NCBI GenBank assembly: GCA_016867695.1 | Contig: VGIY01000004.1 | Coordinates: forward strand, 1-24,645 | Source of the DNA: Candidatus Eiseniibacteriota bacterium | Lineage (GTDB): Bacteria; Eisenbacteria; RBG-16-71-46; CAIMUX01; WJJG01 | DNA: 24,645 nt | Reading direction: 5' to 3' | Notes under the pieces: generated by a model | Database searches by the model: none | What the model saw: only the letters and a program-made list of their open reading frames with translations | What the model was told of the DNA's origin: nothing | Shown here: positions 1 through 6,939 of the stretch, piece by piece | Numbering within the stretch: position 1 is the stretch's first letter | How the letters are laid out: each line of letters starts with the position of its first letter | Position numbers and translations under genes: made by a program

Positions 1-710
1 TCCTGACCGAGCTGCTGCAGTCCCGCTGGATCCGGCTGATCGATGGACAGGCCCGCTCCAGCGTCGGGGACACGCTCTTCGCCTCCATCTATCCCGACGG
101 AGACGAGCACTCGGGGATCGAGTTCGCCGCCGCCGGAGGCGGCTTCTTCACGCCCCGACCAGGCCGGGAGAATCACCCCGTGGTCGAGGTCACCTGGCAC
201 GGGGCGCGCCGTTTCGCCGCCCGCTACGGCCGGCGCCTGCCCACCGAGGCCGAGTGGGAGAAGGCGGCCCGAGGAACGAGCGGGGAGCTGGGCTACTTCC
301 GCTTCGACAACGCCGGCGAGCCCGACTCCGTCGGCATCGGCTTCCCCTTCCCCTGGGGCAGCGAGTTGCACCCCTCGTACTTCAACTACCTGGGCAGCGG
401 CGATCCCTTCGAGACGACGGTGGGCGTGGGCACCGCGCCGAGCGGCTTCTTCGACGGTGCCGTCCGTGGCGGCTTCACCACCCGCTCGAACGCCAGCCCC
501 TACGGGATCCTCGATCTGGCCGGCAACGTCAGCGAGTGGTGCCTGGACACCTTCGTCGCCTACCACGGGGGAGCCAGCCCGAACCTGAAGGTCGTGCGCG
601 GCGGGGGCTGGAGGTCGCAGCCCCACTGGTGCCAGACCTTCTGGCGCGCCGGCCTGCCGCCCGGACTGACCGACAACCAGGTGGGCTTCCGCACGGCCGC
701 CAGCCAGTAG
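1..710 (+). CDS. SUMF1/FGE-sulfatase-domain protein, C-terminal part (5' end outside window)
   Basis: The open frame enters from the left edge (codons in phase from base 3) and ends with TAG at 708-710. Visible family marks are ENHPVVEVTWHGA, the RLPTEAEWEKAARG block, DLAGNVSEWCLDTF and the terminal VVRGGGW...VGFRTA block, all typical of the formylglycine-generating-enzyme (FGE)/SUMF1 fold. In true FGE two active-site cysteines bind Cu(I) in a GGSYMCHRSYC-type segment. Here the matching segment is GGGWRSQPHWC, so the first cysteine is serine and only the second remains. By family knowledge such single-Cys members are often not sulfatase-activating enzymes, so I call the domain and not the reaction. 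No sulfatase lies nearby. The N-terminal part, including any signal peptide, is not visible. Confidence 0.85.
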   Translation, partial: LTELLQSRWIRLIDGQARSSVGDTLFASIYPDGDEHSGIEFAAAGGGFFTPRPGRENHPVVEVTWHGARRFAARYGRRLPTEAEWEKAARGTSGELGYFRFDNAGEPDSVGIGFPFPWGSELHPSYFNYLGSGDPFETTVGVGTAPSGFFDGAVRGGFTTRSNASPYGILDLAGNVSEWCLDTFVAYHGGASPNLKVVRGGGWRSQPHWCQTFWRAGLPPGLTDNQVGFRTAASQ

Positions 711-788
711 CCGAGGATTCTAGGGCCCGCGACGGGGAGCCCCGCCCGGGGGTCCCGAGCGGGCCGACGGCCCGGGAGGCAATCCAGC

Positions 789-2696
789 ATGCCCTTCGTA
801 GAGCTTCCCGACGGAGGCCGCCACGAGGTTCCCGCGGGGACGACGCTGGCGGCGGTCGCCGAGCGCCTCGCTCCGGCCCTCGCGCGCCGCGCCGTGGCCG
901 TCTGGCTCGACGATGAGTTGGTCGATCTCGCCCGCGCCGTCGAGGGCGACGCCCGGGTGCGCTTCGTCACCACGGCCGACCCGGAGGGCCTCGAGGTCTT
1001 CCGCCACTCCTCGGCGCACCTGCTGGCCGAGGCGGTCGTCTCCCTCTTCCCCGACGCCAAGCCGACCATCGGCCCCGTCGTCGAGGAGGGCTTCTACTAC
1101 GACTTCGATCACGCCCCCTTCAGCGAGGAGGATCTGGGGCGCATCGAGGCGCGCATGCGCGAGATCGCCGCCGCCGGCCGCCCGCTGCGCCGCCGCGAGC
1201 TCGGGCGCGAGGAGGCGCTGGCGCTCTTCGCCGGCAACCCCTACAAGCTAGAGATGATCCACGAGATGCCCGCGGGCGAGACGATCAGCGTCTACGACCA
1301 GGGCGGCGCCTTCGTCGACCTCTGCCGCGGCCCGCACCTGCCCGACCTGGGGCGCATCCGCGCCTTCAAGCTGACCAAGCTGGCCGGCGCCTACTGGCGC
1401 GCCGACGTGCGCAACCCGATGCTGCAGCGGGTCTACGGCATCAGCTTCGAGGACCCCAAGGCGCTCGCCGCCCACCTGAAGGCGCTCGAGGAGGCGAAGC
1501 GGCGCGATCACCGCCGCATCGGCAAGGAGCTCGATCTCTTCTCCTTCCACGAGGAGGGCCAGGGCTTCGCCTTCTGGCACGCCAAGGGGGCGATCGTCTT
1601 CAACGAGCTCTCCGCCTACATCCGCGAGGAGTGCCGCCGCCGCGGCTACGTCGAGGTGCGCACGCCGATGATCCTCAACCAGGAGCTCTGGCTGCGCAGC
1701 GGTCACTGGGACCACTACGCCGAGGCGATGTACTTCGTCGACATCGACCAGAAGCCGCACGCGGTGAAGCCGATGAACTGCCCCGGCGGGCTGCTCGTCT
1801 ACCGCAGCCGCCTGCGTTCCTACCGGGACCTGCCGATCCGCCAGGCCGAGCTGGGGATGGTCCACCGCAACGAGCTCTCCGGCGTGCTGCACGGACTCTT
1901 CCGCGTCCGCGCCTTCACCCAGGACGACGCCCACGTCTTCTGCACCGAGGATCAGCTCAACGACGAGGTCGTCAAGCTGATCCGCTTCTGCATCGACGTC
2001 TATCGCACCTTCGGCTTCCCCGACCCGGAGATCAAGCTCTCCACCCAGCCGACCGATCACATCGGCGACGAGGCGATCTGGACCCTGGCCACCGAGGCGC
2101 TGCGCGCGGGCTTGGCCGCGATCGGCCTCCCCCACAAGGTCGCCCCCGGCGAGGGGGCCTTCTACGGGCCGAAGATCGACTTCGACATCCGCGACAGCCT
2201 CGGGCGCCGCTGGCAGTGCGGCACGGTGCAGGTCGACTTCTCCATGCCCGAGCGCTTCGACCTGACCTACGAGGGCGCCGACGGCCGGCCCCACCGGCCG
2301 GTCATGCTCCATCGGGCGATTCTCGGCAGCCTCGAGCGCTTCATCGGCGTGCTCATCGAGCACACCGCCGGCAGACTCCCGCTCTGGATCTCCCCGGTGC
2401 AGGCGCGGGTCATCCCCGTCGGCCCCGCCCACCAGGACTACGCCCGCAGCGTGGCCGCCGGGATGGAGGCCGCGGGCCTGCGCGTCGAGGTCGACGCTCG
2501 CGAGGAGACGCTCGGCAAGCGCGTTCGCGCCGCCCAGGTCGAGCAGGTCAACTACATCCTCGTCGTCGGCGATCGCGAGGCGGAGGCGGGCACGGTCAAC
2601 GTGCGCACGCGCGACAACGTCGTCCATGGACCGGCCGCCCCGGCCGAGCTGACCGCCCGGCTGCGGGAGGAGATCGCCGCCCGGGCCCTCGGCTGA
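789..2696 (+). CDS. thrS: threonyl-tRNA synthetase
   Basis: Class II aminoacyl-tRNA synthetase that charges tRNA-Thr with threonine; cytoplasmic. The 635 residues match the usual full-length bacterial enzyme: an N-terminal TGS domain (about 1-61), then the editing domain with HSSAH (H73, H77) and DLCRGPH (C179, H183), then the catalytic core. Zinc ligands of the active site are recognisable at C331 (KPMNCPGG), H382 (TQDDAH) and H508 (VMLHRAI), with class II motif 2 around VHRNELSG. An anticodon-binding domain fills the C terminus. The ATG at 789 has GGGAGG at 774-779 about 9 bases upstream. The last 18 bases are part of a 42-bp tandem repeat that continues downstream. The 78-bp leader is too short for a T-box. 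Confidence 0.98.
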   Translation: MPFVELPDGGRHEVPAGTTLAAVAERLAPALARRAVAVWLDDELVDLARAVEGDARVRFVTTADPEGLEVFRHSSAHLLAEAVVSLFPDAKPTIGPVVEEGFYYDFDHAPFSEEDLGRIEARMREIAAAGRPLRRRELGREEALALFAGNPYKLEMIHEMPAGETISVYDQGGAFVDLCRGPHLPDLGRIRAFKLTKLAGAYWRADVRNPMLQRVYGISFEDPKALAAHLKALEEAKRRDHRRIGKELDLFSFHEEGQGFAFWHAKGAIVFNELSAYIREECRRRGYVEVRTPMILNQELWLRSGHWDHYAEAMYFVDIDQKPHAVKPMNCPGGLLVYRSRLRSYRDLPIRQAELGMVHRNELSGVLHGLFRVRAFTQDDAHVFCTEDQLNDEVVKLIRFCIDVYRTFGFPDPEIKLSTQPTDHIGDEAIWTLATEALRAGLAAIGLPHKVAPGEGAFYGPKIDFDIRDSLGRRWQCGTVQVDFSMPERFDLTYEGADGRPHRPVMLHRAILGSLERFIGVLIEHTAGRLPLWISPVQARVIPVGPAHQDYARSVAAGMEAAGLRVEVDAREETLGKRVRAAQVEQVNYILVVGDREAEAGTVNVRTRDNVVHGPAAPAELTARLREEIAARALG

Positions 2697-2813
2697 TGCC
2701 CGGGCCGATCCCGCGCCTCCGCCCGGGCCCTCGGCCGATGCCCGGGCCGATCCCGCGCCTCCGCCCAGGCCCTCGGCTGATGCCCGGGTCGATCCCGCGC
2801 CTCCGCCCGGGCC
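2679..2813. repeat. 42-bp tandem repeat, three units plus a partial fourth
   Basis: Units begin at 2679, 2721 and 2763 with GCCCGGGCCCTCGGCTGATG or a one-base variant; a truncated fourth starts at 2805. Each unit continues with a shared segment reading GATCCCGCGCCTCC. The first unit contains the last codons and the TGA stop of thrS, so the array looks like amplification of the gene's own 3' end into the thrS-murJ spacer. The period is a multiple of three, which creates artificial open frames on both strands. It is too short, and lacks spacers, to be a CRISPR array. Confidence 0.9.
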
Positions 2814-2843
2814 GCGCGGCCGGCACCCGCTCGAGGAGCGCCC

Positions 2844-4391
2844 GTGGAGATGCCCCCCGCTCCCGATGAGCCCCGGCGCGCGCCCGTGGCCCGCGGCCGG
2901 GAAGCGGCCGTCAGGCGCCCCCTGCTGCTGATGAGCGCCGGCGGCGCCGTCAGCAAGGTCTTCGCCGCCGGGCGCGAGATCGCCATGGCCCACGCCTTCG
3001 GCACGGGCCCGGTCAGCGACGCCTATCGCGCCTCGCTCAGCGCCACGCTCTCGCCCGTCCACATGCTGACCACGCAGGTCATCCAGACCTGCTTCATCCC
3101 CCTCTGCGCCCGCGACCTGGAGACGCAGCCCCGCCGCGCCTGGGCGCTCTTCCAGGGCCTGACCATCCTCTTCCTCGGGCTCGGGCTCCTGCTCGCCACC
3201 GCGCTGCTGCTCTTCGCTGGTCCCTTCGTCGCCCTGCTGCTCCCCGGCTTCGACCCGGCGAGCCGGGAGCTCACCGCGGCGATGCTGCGCGTCATGGCTC
3301 TCGGCATTCCCGCCTACATCTTCACCGCGCAGCTCGGCGCCCTCGGCGCCGCCCACCGGGACTTCGCCATCCCGACCGTCCGGCCCGCCGCGCTCAACCT
3401 GGGCATGCTCGGGGCGATCCTCATCGCCGCCCTCGCCGGCCGGCCCCTCTGGGCCGCCTACGGCTTCACCGGGACCTACGGCCTGCTGGCGCTCTGGGCG
3501 CTCTTCTGGCTCCGGCGGCGTGGGCGGCTGCCCCGCGCCTGGTGCCTCGAGCGCCCGCTGCTCGGAGCGCTCGCCAACTCGCTCTGGCGCCCCTTGCGAC
3601 CGCTGCTGCTCGTCACCGCGCTCGGCGAGGCGAACCTGCTCCTCGAGCGCACGATCGCCTCGCTCGTCGGCGGCGGCACGGTGGCGGCCATCGACTACGC
3701 CCGCTTCGTCACCGAGACGGCCCACTCGCTGCTCATCCTGCCCCTCGGCCTGATCAGCCTGAGCGCCTTCGCCGCGCTCGACGCCCGCCGCTCCGCGGCG
3801 CTGGCCGACCGGTTGAGCGGCCTCATCCTCATCCTCTTCCTGCCCCTCTCCGCCTTCCTGCTGCTCAACGGCAGGGAGATCCTGGCGCTGCTCTTCCTGC
3901 GCGGCCACTTCGACGCCGGCTCGCTCGCCGCCAGCTCGCGCGCCCTTCTCGGCCTGAGCGCCGGGCTCTGGGCCTTCAGCGCCGCCCACTTCCTGCGCCG
4001 CGTGCTCAACGCGCGCATGGAGAACGGCGTCGTCCTGCGGGGCGAGATCGCCGCCGTCGCCGCCAACCTGACGGTCAACCTGCTCCTCTACCGGCAGCTC
4101 GGGATCCTCGCCCTCGGGCTCGGCTTCTCGGCCGGGGCCCTCGCCGCGCTGGCCCTCTACGTCCGCCACCTGGGGCTGTGGCGCGGCGCCGCGGCGCGGG
4201 CGGCGCGCGTCCTGTTTCTCGCGCTGCTCCCCTATCTCCTGGGCGCCTGGGCTCTGCGCGCCCAGGCCGACGGCTTGGGGGGGCTGGCCCTGCAGGCTCT
4301 TCTCGCCCTCCTCTACTGGGGGGCCTGCCTGCTCGGCACCCCTCCGCTGCGCGCGCTGCTGCGCGACCGCGCCGCCGGGGAGCCGCGCTGA
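2844..4391 (+). CDS. MurJ/MviN-family lipid flippase-like membrane protein
   Basis: Polytopic membrane protein of 515 residues with about 12-14 hydrophobic segments. The region SAGGAVSKVFAAGREIAMAH followed by FGTGPVSDAYRA (about 31-64) is the MviN/MurJ-type N-terminal signature (small residues, conserved Arg, sDA motif). Family members flip lipid-linked cell-wall or polysaccharide precursors across the cytoplasmic membrane. Whether this one moves lipid II (as murJ) or another undecaprenyl-linked glycan cannot be told from sequence alone, and two glycosyltransferases lie 2.9 kb downstream. The GTG at 2844 is chosen because GAGGAG at 2833-2838 sits 5 bases upstream; an in-frame ATG at 2850 is the alternative. 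The first 25 residues are a polar, Pro/Arg-rich extension. Confidence 0.78.
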   Translation: MEMPPAPDEPRRAPVARGREAAVRRPLLLMSAGGAVSKVFAAGREIAMAHAFGTGPVSDAYRASLSATLSPVHMLTTQVIQTCFIPLCARDLETQPRRAWALFQGLTILFLGLGLLLATALLLFAGPFVALLLPGFDPASRELTAAMLRVMALGIPAYIFTAQLGALGAAHRDFAIPTVRPAALNLGMLGAILIAALAGRPLWAAYGFTGTYGLLALWALFWLRRRGRLPRAWCLERPLLGALANSLWRPLRPLLLVTALGEANLLLERTIASLVGGGTVAAIDYARFVTETAHSLLILPLGLISLSAFAALDARRSAALADRLSGLILILFLPLSAFLLLNGREILALLFLRGHFDAGSLAASSRALLGLSAGLWAFSAAHFLRRVLNARMENGVVLRGEIAAVAANLTVNLLLYRQLGILALGLGFSAGALAALALYVRHLGLWRGAAARAARVLFLALLPYLLGAWALRAQADGLGGLALQALLALLYWGACLLGTPPLRALLRDRAAGEPR

Positions 4392-4405
4392 CCCCGCCAC
4401 CAGGG

Positions 4406-4435
4406 CATCGCCGGGCGAGCACACATCGCCGGGCG
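4406..4435. repeat. pair of 12-bp direct repeats upstream of the arsR-hgcAB promoter
   Basis: CATCGCCGGGCG occurs exactly at 4406-4417 and 4424-4435, an 18-bp period, ending four bases before the -35 element. The placement fits a binding site for a regulator on one face of the helix, but no family is recognisable and chance is possible in DNA this rich in G and C. Confidence 0.5.
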
Positions 4436-4439
4436 GGAC

Positions 4440-4468
4440 TTGACGCCCGCTCGGGCGCCGGATATAGT
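4440..4468 (+). promoter_or_regulatory. near-consensus sigma70-type promoter of the arsR-hgcAB cluster
   Basis: The -35 box TTGACG (4440-4445) and the -10 box TATAGT (4463-4468) are separated by exactly 17 bases. This is the best promoter match in the window and stands out in very GC-rich surroundings. Seven bases past the -10 box lies 4475-4476, the A of the arsR ATG, so the predicted mRNA has essentially no 5' leader. Consistent with that, no Shine-Dalgarno sequence precedes this ATG. Confidence 0.72.
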
Positions 4469-4475
4469 TCCACTC

Positions 4476-4955
4476 ATGTCGAAGTTTCGAAACTCCGACC
4501 TGGCCCGGCTGGCCCTCTTCTTCGGCGCCCTCGCCCACCCGCACAGGCTGCGGATCTTCGTGCGCCTGGCCGCCTGCGGCGAGGCGGCCAGCTGCTGCCG
4601 GGCGACCCCCGCGGGCCTGCGCCAGTGCGTGGGCGATCTCGGCGCCGGGCTGGGTCTGGCCGCCTCGACCGTCTCGCACCACATCAAGGAGCTGCGCCGC
4701 TCGGGTCTCATGGACGTGCGGCGGCGGGGCCGGAGGATCGAGTGCTCGCTGAGGCCGGAGGCGGTGCGGTCACTGGCCGCCTTCGCGGCGAGCGTCGAGC
4801 GACAGGCGACAGCAGAGCGAACAGGAGGCTCGTCGTGGAAACGCGAGACGACCGGGCGCAGGACACGGGCGGCTGCTGCGCAGGCGGCGCCCTCCCGAGC
4901 GCGGGCTGCGGCTGCGAGCCGCGGCCGCCGCGGCGCCGGTGGATCGGCCGGCTGA
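4476..4955 (+). CDS. ArsR/SmtB-family metal-responsive transcriptional regulator
   Basis: Winged-helix repressor of 159 residues as read. The LFFGALAHPHRLRI segment (about 15-27) is the ArsR family start; the recognition helix is in LGLAASTVSHHIKEL (about 59-73), followed by a wing ending at RRIEC. Cysteines at 34, 40, 41, 51 and 90 are available for metal binding; QCVGDL places C51 where ArsR proteins carry the first cysteine of their CVCDL helix, while the second is glycine. ATG 4476 is preferred over the upstream TTG at 4440 because that TTG forms the -35 box and the predicted start of transcription is at the ATG. The last ~45 residues are low-complexity and overlap the next gene by 121 bases in another frame, so the true C terminus may be nearer residue 115. 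It probably controls the genes through hgcB. Confidence 0.88.
   Translation: MSKFRNSDLARLALFFGALAHPHRLRIFVRLAACGEAASCCRATPAGLRQCVGDLGAGLGLAASTVSHHIKELRRSGLMDVRRRGRRIECSLRPEAVRSLAAFAASVERQATAERTGGSSWKRETTGRRTRAAAAQAAPSRARAAAASRGRRGAGGSAG
4478..4499. promoter_or_regulatory. 22-bp inverted repeat over the arsR start, putative operator
   Basis: A perfect 12-bp palindrome AGTTTCGAAACT (4483-4494) is flanked by GTCGA on the left and CCGAC on the right, extending the symmetry to 22 bp with a single mismatched pair. It begins at about +3 relative to the predicted transcription start, inside the first codons of the ArsR-family gene. ArsR/SmtB dimers are known to bind such imperfect inverted repeats near their own promoters, so autoregulation released by metal is the likely role. 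Binding itself is inferred. Confidence 0.6.
4823..4828 (+). promoter_or_regulatory. Shine-Dalgarno site AGGAGG fixing the start of the Cys-rich membrane protein
   Basis: AGGAGG lies inside the arsR frame, six bases before the GTG at 4835. It is a full match to the anti-Shine-Dalgarno core and is the main reason for placing a gene start here, within the end of the preceding frame. Confidence 0.8.
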
Positions 4956-5083
4956 TCTTCGCCGCGGTCATGCTGGCGGCCCTGGCCGTGGGCGCCCTGG
5001 CGCTCAGGGCCAGGTCCGCGGCGGGAGCGGCTGCTGAGCGGGACTGCGCCGTCGAGTGCGCCCCGGGCTGCTGCGGGCGCTGA
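4835..5083 (+). CDS. small Cys-rich single-pass membrane protein of the hgcAB cluster (function unknown)
   Basis: Protein of 82 residues, not recognised as a known family. The N-terminal 36 residues hold GGCC (C14, C15) and GCGC (C25, C27) and end in a basic stretch PRPPRRR; residues about 38-58 form one hydrophobic helix; the tail carries C71, C75, C79 and C80 (CAVECAPGCC). By the positive-inside rule the N terminus is probably cytoplasmic and the C terminus outside. Paired cysteines on both faces of a membrane recall thiol-based Hg(II) or Cu(I) relay proteins, but there is no HMA or MerT/MerP fold. The GTG start is set by AGGAGG six bases upstream. It overlaps the end of arsR and lies 7 bp before the CcdA-like gene, so it is very likely co-transcribed with hgcAB. 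The coding call rests on codon pattern, the ribosome site and placement. Confidence 0.72.
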   Translation: METRDDRAQDTGGCCAGGALPSAGCGCEPRPPRRRWIGRLIFAAVMLAALAVGALALRARSAAGAAAERDCAVECAPGCCGR

Positions 5084-5090
5084 GCGGGCC

Positions 5091-5795
5091 ATGCCGGCGT
5101 GGATCCAGCAGGCGGTCTCGACGGGCCCGCCGGGCGCGGCCGCGCTGCCCGCCGCCTTCCTTCTCGGCCTACTGGCGGCGGCGACTTCGTGCTGCGCCCT
5201 GCCGGCGCTCGGCGTCGTCGTCGGCTACGCGGGAACGATGGAGGGATCGAGGGACCGCCGTGAGATCCTCGTCGCCGCCCTGGCGCTCATGCTCGGCATG
5301 ACCGCCTCGCTGGCGGCCCTGGGCGCGCTGACCGGGCTGTTCGGCCGCCTGGCCGGGTCTTCCCTCGGCAGGTACTGGCAGTTCGGGGCCGGCCTCCTCC
5401 TGGTCGCCTTCGGGCTATCCGCCGCGGGGTTCGCCCCCTTCCGGCCGCCCCGGATCGCGCTCGGCGGGCGCGCGCGCCGCCGGGGCCTTCCGGCCGCGCT
5501 CGCCTACGGCCTGGCCGTCGGGGGAGCCTCGACCGCCTGCTCCGCGGGCTGCAACCCACTCCTCGGACTGGTCGCGGGCGCGACGATGCTCAAGGGGGCG
5601 ACGCTTCTCGGCGCCGGCTTCTTCGCCCTCTTCGCGCTGGGCTACAGCCTGCCGCTGGCGGCGGGGCTGGTCGGCATCGGCATGGGTCTGGGCCGCCTGG
5701 GGCAGGCGGTCCGCCGCGCGGCCCCGCTCATCCGTGCCGGATCGGGCCTGCTGCTCATCGGCGTCGGCTTCTACCTGCTGGCGAGCCTGCGCTAG
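5091..5795 (+). CDS. CcdA/DsbD-type transmembrane thiol-redox protein
   Basis: Integral membrane protein of 234 residues with six predicted helices (about 20-45, 60-82, 97-115, 135-163, 168-195, 214-232). Two repeats each carry the family mark: TSCCALPALG (C34, C35) matches the SPCxLP motif of CcdA helix 1, and ACSAGCNPLLG (C150, C154) matches the PCxGP motif of helix 4. CcdA and the DsbD core carry electrons from cytoplasmic thioredoxin to extracytoplasmic thiols through such cysteines. The double cysteine in the first motif is unusual. No thioredoxin or c-type cytochrome gene is nearby; instead it lies between the Cys-rich membrane protein (7 bp) and hgcA (12 bp). A role in reducing thiols for HgcAB, or in moving Hg-thiolates, is inference. 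Confidence 0.8.
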   Translation: MPAWIQQAVSTGPPGAAALPAAFLLGLLAAATSCCALPALGVVVGYAGTMEGSRDRREILVAALALMLGMTASLAALGALTGLFGRLAGSSLGRYWQFGAGLLLVAFGLSAAGFAPFRPPRIALGGRARRRGLPAALAYGLAVGGASTACSAGCNPLLGLVAGATMLKGATLLGAGFFALFALGYSLPLAAGLVGIGMGLGRLGQAVRRAAPLIRAGSGLLLIGVGFYLLASLR

Positions 5796-5807
5796 GAGCC
5801 CCGGTCG

Positions 5808-6938
5808 ATGTCCACCCGCGCGTCCGACCGGCAAGCCTCGAGGGGAACGAGTGCGCGGGCCGCTTGCGGCGGTGGGGGGCGGAGCGCCGCGCCGTGGATC
5901 GCGGGCGTCCTGGACACCCCCCGCGGACCTGTCCCCCGCGTGCGCACTCGCCTCGGCGCGCGCGATCGCCTGGGCGCCGCCGCGGCGCGCTGGGCGATCG
6001 GCCGCATGCGCTACCGCGTCCCTGCGGGGCTCTACGCCGTCGGCGCGCCCGGCTCGGGGGCGCCCGTTCTCGTCTCGGCCAACTACAAGATGAGCTTCGA
6101 TCACCTGCGCCGCGCCCTGGAGGGTCGCGACGCCTGGATCCTCGTGCTCGACACGAGGGGCATCAATGTCTGGTGCGCGGCGGGCAAGGGCACCTTCGGC
6201 ACCGACGAGCTCGTCTCGCGCGTCGGGCGAAGCGGGCTGGCAGCGATCGTCGCGCATCGCCTGCTCGTCGTGCCGCAGCTCGGGGCGCCCGGGCTGAGCG
6301 CCCACCTCGTCCTGCGCCGCTGCGGATTCCGGGTGCTCTTCGGACCGGTTCGCGCCCGGGATCTTCCCGCCTATCTCGATGCGGGGATGCGGGCCACCGA
6401 GGCGATGCGCCGGGTGCGCTTCGGGCTGGCCGACCGGATCGCGCTCATTCCGGTCGAGATCGCCACCGGTGCCCGGCCCTTCCTCGCCGGCGCCGCCGCC
6501 TTGATGCTGCTGGCGGGCTTCGGCCGGGGCGGCTACTCCCTCGCCCGAGTGGTCGACACCGGGCTTCCCGCCGCGGGCCTCTTCCTCGGGGTCTTCCTCG
6601 CCTCGGCGATCCTCGGCCCGATGCTTCTGCCCTGGCTGCCGGGCCGCGCCTTCTCCCTCAAGGGGGCGGCGCTAGGCCTCCTGTTGCTCCCGCCCCTCGC
6701 CGCGGCCGCCGCGACCCGCGCCCCACTCCTCGAACCCCGGCTTCAGGCCGCGGCTTGGGCGCTGCTCGTCCCGGCGATCGCCAGCTTCACGGTGATGAAC
6801 TTCACCGGGGCGACGACCTACACATCCCTGAGCGGGGTGTTGAGCGAGATGCGCATCGCCGTGCCGGCGCAGGCCGCCGCGGCGCTGATCGGTCTAGTTC
6901 TCTGGATGGCCGGCCTCTTCGCGGCCGCAGGCGGGTAG
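5808..6938 (+). CDS. hgcA: mercury methylation corrinoid protein HgcA
   Basis: HgcA holds a corrinoid and transfers a methyl group to Hg(II), in partnership with HgcB; it is membrane anchored. The diagnostic NVWCAAGK motif is intact at residues 120-127, with C123 the residue known to be the lower ligand of cobalt. The corrinoid-binding domain spans about 70-215, and five hydrophobic helices follow (about 224-242, 252-274, 284-303, 314-332, 352-373). The conserved FTGATTYTSLSGVLSEMR block lies before the last helix. This separates it from the related CFeSP subunit CdhD, which lacks the Cys and the membrane domain. ATG 5808 has AGGAG at 5794-5798, overlapping the stop of the preceding gene. The 376 residues include an N-terminal extension of about 40, longer than typical HgcA. 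hgcB starts one base after the stop. Confidence 0.96.
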   Translation: MSTRASDRQASRGTSARAACGGGGRSAAPWIAGVLDTPRGPVPRVRTRLGARDRLGAAAARWAIGRMRYRVPAGLYAVGAPGSGAPVLVSANYKMSFDHLRRALEGRDAWILVLDTRGINVWCAAGKGTFGTDELVSRVGRSGLAAIVAHRLLVVPQLGAPGLSAHLVLRRCGFRVLFGPVRARDLPAYLDAGMRATEAMRRVRFGLADRIALIPVEIATGARPFLAGAAALMLLAGFGRGGYSLARVVDTGLPAAGLFLGVFLASAILGPMLLPWLPGRAFSLKGAALGLLLLPPLAAAAATRAPLLEPRLQAAAWALLVPAIASFTVMNFTGATTYTSLSGVLSEMRIAVPAQAAAALIGLVLWMAGLFAAAGG

Positions 6939-6939
6939 C

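Noticed and set aside
711..788. Leader of thrS as a T-box or other riboswitch
   Set aside because: The 78 bp are too short for a T-box. The only inverted repeat (GGCCCGC at 724-730 with GCGGGCC at 759-765) encloses a 28-base loop and is weak.
2679..2813. Tandem units as a CRISPR array
   Set aside because: There are no unique spacers, the units abut directly, and they start inside the thrS coding end.
4440..4475. TTG 4440 as the arsR start
   Set aside because: It coincides with the -35 box of a near-consensus promoter, and the added 12 residues show no family similarity.
1248..4682. Long open frame of 1144 codons on the minus strand across thrS and the flippase
   Set aside because: Its translation is low-complexity Glu/Gln/Arg/Gly text and it is antisense to two clear family genes; it is a by-product of very high GC.
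5091..5795. CcdA-like protein as the mercuric transporter MerT
   Set aside because: It has a twofold six-helix layout with a cysteine motif in each half and is about twice the length of MerT; only the TSCC stretch recalls MerT.
5808..6938. HgcA as the corrinoid iron-sulfur protein subunit CdhD/AcsC
   Set aside because: The NVWCAAGK Cys, the C-terminal five-helix domain and the adjacent HgcB-type ferredoxin are specific to HgcA; no CFeSP or acs genes are nearby.
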